Made by a program: the position numbers and the translations under genes
Assembly (NCBI GenBank): GCA_963383645.1
Contig: OY726560.1
Location: forward strand, 25,088,300-25,152,299
DNA: 64,000 nucleotides
Direction: 5' to 3'
From: Muscardinus avellanarius
Lineage: Eukaryota; Chordata; Mammalia; Rodentia; Gliridae
In this document: positions 59,857 through 64,000 of the stretch, piece after piece
How the letters are laid out: every line of letters begins with the position of its first letter
How positions within the stretch are numbered: the first letter of the stretch is position 1
The notes under the pieces: generated by a model
What the model was told of the DNA's origin: nothing
What the model saw: the letters and a program-made list of their open reading frames with translations, nothing else
The model's database searches: none

Positions 59857-60095
59857 AATTTGTTTGTTTGTTTATTTATTTACTTATTTTTGTGGCACTG
59901 AGGACTGAACCCAGGGGCATTCTACATCTGAGCTACACCCCCAGCCCTATTTTATTTATTCATTTTATTTTGAAAGAGGTTCTCACTGAGTTGATGAGAG
60001 TCTCACTATTTGCTCAGATTGAACTCAAACCTGTCATCCTCCTGTCTCCGTCTCCTAAATATTGACATTAAAAGCATGTGCCACTATGCCCAACT
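59857..60095 (-). mobile_element. MEN-type dimeric SINE
   Basis: (TTTG/TTTA)n tail, GGCACTGAGGACTGAACCC, GCTACACCCCCAGCCC, GCATGTGCCACTATGCCC. Older than the copy at 59577. Confidence 0.9.
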
Positions 60096-60768
60096 TAGGT
60101 ATTTTAGATATGTTATTTACTATAGAAGCATATTTAGAAATTATGTGAGGAAACAGTATCTTTGGTAAACAAAGGCTGTGCATTTGACCCTTATTAATAT
60201 TTTAGTCGTCTAGAAAAGAAATATGTCCTGACTTACCCACTTATCTGCCCACCTGGTAATATCAGCCAAGCAATTATCTCTGTGTTGTATAGCCTGGGTT
60301 AAAAATACTTTAAAAAATGCCACAAAGAATCCTTGTTATTCCACTGATATGGGAAAATTTATTACAGGAATTCAAAGATCATAAATATGGAATGTCTTAA
60401 AATTATTTTTAAAAGAGCCTTTTTTTTTTTTTGCATCCTTCTCAGTGAGTCCAGGTTTGAAATGGAAAGGAGTGGAAGAACATGCAGTGACATTTTCCTA
60501 GACATGGAGGCCACATGTCACATTCCGGCTTAGCATGACCTTTCTACCCTCTCTGCCTCCTAGTTTATGCATTCTCTATCTTTTCTTGCGTTTCTCTTTC
60601 TCATCTCCAGTTTCTTTTTCTTCAGAGACCTCTGTTGAAGTCAGAGCCCAGCAAGGGTGCTATGACAGTGAGCTGAAAAGAGAGAAGGGAGGCACGCCAT
60701 TCCTATTCCAACCCTCTGTGTCTCTTCTCACTTTCCCTTCCAGCCATTAATGCTCTTAACTATGGAGA
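60096..60768. other. Unassigned noncoding DNA
   Basis: A short T run at 60420; nothing else recognised. Confidence 0.5.
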
Positions 60769-60778
60769 ACACACACAT

Positions 60779-60830
<52 letters not shown>
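60769..60830. repeat. (CA)n microsatellite
   Basis: CA units with one ATG interruption near 60778. Confidence 0.95.
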
Positions 60831-60832
<2 letters not shown>

Positions 60833-61244
60833 CCTTATTCAGAGCTTCTGAAAACTGCTGCCAAGTGGCTGTCGCCCAAAAGACTGAGGAATTCCTGGCA
60901 GCAGGCAGAACCGAGGGCTGCAGCCAAGTGATTGTTGCTGAACTTACCTGTGTCGAAAGGTCAGCCTTGCGGTGCTAAGGCTGGGCACAGTACTAAAGGC
61001 AAATTGGACTGTGAATAGAGGCCCCGAGGCATGTTCTGCACTTTGCAACTGGTCTGGCAGGCTTGGCTCCTCCACCTCCCAAGTCTGCCACAGACATGGG
61101 AAACACCTGGTAAAGTGACAAAGGTGGGTAATGTAGCTTCCAATGTACAGTATCAGCTGCCTCTGCTCTGCACACAAACCACAGTTTTAGTGGCTGCATC
61201 ATAGCAGGTGATTTTCAAACGTAGCATTGTGGGGGAAATGCCCG
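60831..61244. other. Unassigned noncoding DNA
   Basis: Slightly GC-richer. Three overlapping minus-strand frames (60944-61202) share the same DNA and are unrecognised. Confidence 0.45.
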
Positions 61245-61471
61245 TTTTTTTTGGTTTTTTTTTTTTTTTTGGTGGTACTGGAGGTGGAACCCAGAGGCTT
61301 TCTACCTCTGGGCTATACTCCCAGACCTATTTTATATTTTATTTGGAAACAGGGTCTCACTAAGTTGTGAGAGCCTCACTAAGTAGCTGAGGCTGGCTTC
61401 GAACTTGTGCGATCCTCCTGTCTCGGCCTCCCAAGGGCGGGGATAACAAGTGTGTGCCACTATACCCGGCT
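61245..61471 (-). mobile_element. MEN-type dimeric SINE
   Basis: Poly(T), GGTGGTACTGGAGGTGGAAC, TATTTTATATTTTATTTGG linker, GTGTGTGCCACTATACCCGG. Flanks GAAATGCCCGTTTTTT and GAAAGCCCTGTTTTTT are similar. Confidence 0.92.
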
Positions 61472-61650
61472 GAAAGCCCTGTTTTTTTTTTTTTTTTTTA
61501 CATGATGCATTAATTCAAAACCTCAACACTAAAGTGATGCATTATTTGAATGGATCCAGTACCAATTTTAACCTTGAATATAAATGTTTCCAATTTGAGA
61601 AAATGCTAACAAATCAGAGCACAACCTAGAAACTGTTTTGTGTGCATATC

Positions 61651-61659
61651 CCCCCCCCC

Positions 61660-61698
<39 letters not shown>
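61651..61698. repeat. C-run and (GT)n microsatellite
   Basis: Nine C residues, then GTCT and about 17 GT units. Confidence 0.9.
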
Positions 61699-62339
61699 CA
61701 TGCATTGTAAGTTTGTTCCTAAATTGAAAATAACTAAACATTACCAAAAGAATACACAGAACCAAAGTTATTTAACATTTTTGTCCTTGTATTTTTCCAA
61801 ATAAAAAGAAAGGATCAAAGAAAAAGGCTACTTTTTAAGAGAGGTATAAATGCTCATTTATAATTCATGAGCTATTAACTTCTTCATGAATTTAGATGGA
61901 TGCCATCAGATGGGAATACCTTCAATGTCTTGGGACTGACTTTATACTCGGGTACCCAGCCCCTCCTTCCCCCTTGCTGCTGTGAATGATGAGTGCATCT
62001 TCATCATTCTCCAGTTTCTTCACTGCTTCAGGAACTGAGTACGAATGTGTTTCTCTTGTTCTTGTGAATCTGACAAGATTCTTCTCTTCAGTACTTAAAT
62101 GTGATGGTGTCTATCTCAACTTCCAGGCAAACCAACTTTGGTTCACAGCACGTTTTATCTTTCACTGCCCAACTTACCTGAGTGCTGTATCCACCTGCCG
62201 TCTCTCCTGGCTTCCCACTATCTTCTCAGAACACTGAAGCATGAGTTAGTTTTTGCTGTTGTCTAAAATTCTTCCTGGCAACCAGTATTTGTACTTTCTC
62301 TCACCAATGACTTTCACGACTCTCACTCCAGCCAAGATC

Positions 62340-62391
<52 letters not shown>

Positions 62392-62854
62392 CCATTCAAC
62401 CCCACTTGTCCTACTATTTGTCTCTATTTGAGGTCTTTCTATTGATTTCCATGACACCACACTCCCTGAAGTGTCTCTGGCCTTTCCTTCTGTTGCATAT
62501 ACAAACGTAATTCATGTAGATTCTTAAAGATCTAGTGTAATTATTTTAATCTCTTTTTCATAAAAAGAAGACTAATATAATATCAATTAATAATCATGGA
62601 ATGCTAGTAAATTTTAATGATCAATTTAAAAGCCATTTTACTAAGATCGTTAACTTGTAATTGTGTTTGGACCTTGGAGGTCCTATTGTTTGACTCCAAA
62701 GCATATTCTTATCCATATTCCTTTCTTAGTAAATGTTGAATAACTTCTCAACATTATTATTTTTGTCTTAATGTTGACATTGAATTTTTACAGTTCACCC
62801 CCAATTTCATCCTAAAGCTGTCCTAACTGTGTCAGTATGAAACATTCATGTACT
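61699..62854. other. Unassigned noncoding DNA around (TC)n
   Basis: Nothing recognised except the (TC)n tract. Confidence 0.5.
62341..62389 (+). repeat. (TC)n microsatellite
   Basis: About 24 TC units. Confidence 0.95.
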
Positions 62855-62945
62855 CTTAGTTTACATTTATTAAGTGCCAGCTACATGCCAAGCATTTCAC
62901 ATTTAGAATGATCTCGGTTTCATTCTGATAAAAGGTGGGATAGAA
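62855..62945 (-). mobile_element. MIR fragment, antisense
   Basis: ACATTTATTAAGTGCCAGC, ACATGCCAAGCATTTCACA. It directly precedes the L1 tail at 62950. Confidence 0.6.
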
Positions 62946-62949
62946 TTAC

Positions 62950-63122
62950 TACCATTGGCTATGTGTACATATGTGAAAATACTAACGTCAGTCTCAGTAC
63001 TCTGAGGAAGTGGGGAGATGGAGAGGTGAGGGGGGCACCAAGTGCTTTGTGCGTGTGTATCACTGTCAACATGATTTACATTATGATGTGACACTGTAAT
63101 GCACCAAAGCACATATTAAAAA
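62950..63122 (+). mobile_element. Short L1 3' terminal fragment
   Basis: Matches the end of the L1 copies at 46560 and 52735: TGTACATATGTGAAAATACT, a G-rich stretch, CACCAAGTGCTTTGTGCGTG, ATGATTTACATTATGATGTG and a poly(A) tail. Confidence 0.8.
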
Positions 63123-63725
63123 AAAAAGAAATAGCCATTCTAGGCCTAAGAACAAGTCTGCAGTATTAGATATTCTTATCTTTCTACATCACATTATCAA
63201 AGGTGTAATTTGCCTTAGATCAATGTAATATCCTAATTCCATGTTTTTTTCCATGACTTATACTTACTTTTTTTTTTGCTATTACCAATATTCTTATTTG
63301 GAGCACCATTGTTCAAGATAACTTACGTAGTTAAATATTGGCATCTAATCTGGTCTCTTCTATTTCAACTTGAAACTTTGAGTTTCTAGAAATGAAACCA
63401 ATATTAAAACTCTTAAAGAACCTATTTTTTATCTTTTAAAAATAGTTTTTAAAATTGAGACTTTAGAGTCACCAGATATATTTCTGATTTCTTCATTGAA
63501 TTTCCTTTTCCTCTGTATGGGATGTTGGTTGTTGAGTTTGACTTGCCTCAGTAGACTCTCCATTATACATCAAAGATGGGTTCCAAAAAGTCAACACACA
63601 CTCTGATTGCCCCTATTGGAGGCTGGTTGGCACAGTAATGAAACAGAAAGGACAGATGTGAGGAAGCTGAAAAGAACAGGTAGAATCCAGTTGGCTTGGA
63701 GGCCATTTTTTATTTCTGGGGACAG
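63123..63725. other. Unassigned noncoding DNA
   Basis: AT-rich; nothing recognised. Confidence 0.5.
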
Positions 63726-63862
63726 AGGGTTGTTTTTGCACCCCAGAAATTCAACAATGTTGAGGGACATTTTCAGTTGGTAACAACTTGGGGAATAGAG
63801 ACCACTACTGCCATCTAGTAAGTAGAGACCAGAAAGGCTGAGACATTAAAGTGTTCAGAAGG
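63726..63862 (+). mobile_element. MER20-like hAT fossil
   Basis: GTTTTTGCACCCCAGAAATT, GGGACATTTTCAGTTGG, AACAACTTGGGG and TGCCATCTAGTAAGTAGAG follow the MER20 consensus in order. Both termini are decayed. Confidence 0.7.
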
Positions 63863-64000
63863 ACTCTAGCTCCCTACCTCAGGGAGGGCTAAGACTCATC
63901 TATCCCAAAACGTCATTAAAGCCAAAGTTGAGAGCTTACGCCTCTGTAGAGAAAGAGGGAAAAGAAAGGAAGAGAAAAGGTGACTTGGTAACTCTGCGTC

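Overview
This window is vertebrate nuclear DNA, almost certainly from a squirrel-family rodent (Sciuridae). The main evidence is about thirty copies of a dimeric SINE with a B1-like (7SL-derived) left half joined by an A-rich linker to an ID-like (tRNA-Ala-derived) right half. That is the architecture of the MEN family described from squirrels. AT-rich composition, many long microsatellites, and MIR, L2, hAT and MaLR fossils fit a mammalian intergenic or deep intronic region.

I find no host protein-coding exon and no tRNA, rRNA, CRISPR or bacterial-type feature. Nearly all short open frames are chance, microsatellite or SINE translations. The only convincing coding sequence is a 296-codon L1 ORF1 at 49650-50540.

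Layout: 1-10 kb is unique DNA with MEN, MIR, L2 and an old antisense L1 (5225-5805). 10-25 kb has two adjacent hAT fossils, a SINE-in-SINE nest, long microsatellites and two MaLR-like solo LTRs (19.7 and 22.9 kb). 25-33 kb has an antisense L1 3' end and a further L1 tail. 33-41 kb is mostly unassigned, with small tandem and dispersed duplications. 40.9-46.7 kb is a full-length but dead L1 bounded by a 15/16-matching target-site duplication. 48.8-52.9 kb is the main find: an L1 copy with a twin-priming inversion, into which a young, ORF1-only L1 derivative inserted. 53-64 kb has more MEN copies, microsatellites, an L1 tail and a MER20-like fossil.

The young element (48832-51599) has a GC-rich 5' UTR, an intact ORF1, no ORF2, an antisense L1 ORF2 fragment where ORF2 should be, a G-rich 3' UTR, a poly(A) signal and tail, and a 14-bp target-site duplication. 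It is organised like a HAL1 ('half-L1') non-autonomous element and would depend on ORF2 protein supplied by an autonomous L1. Family names come from recognised consensus patterns and within-window paralogy, not from a database search; subfamily assignments are therefore tentative.
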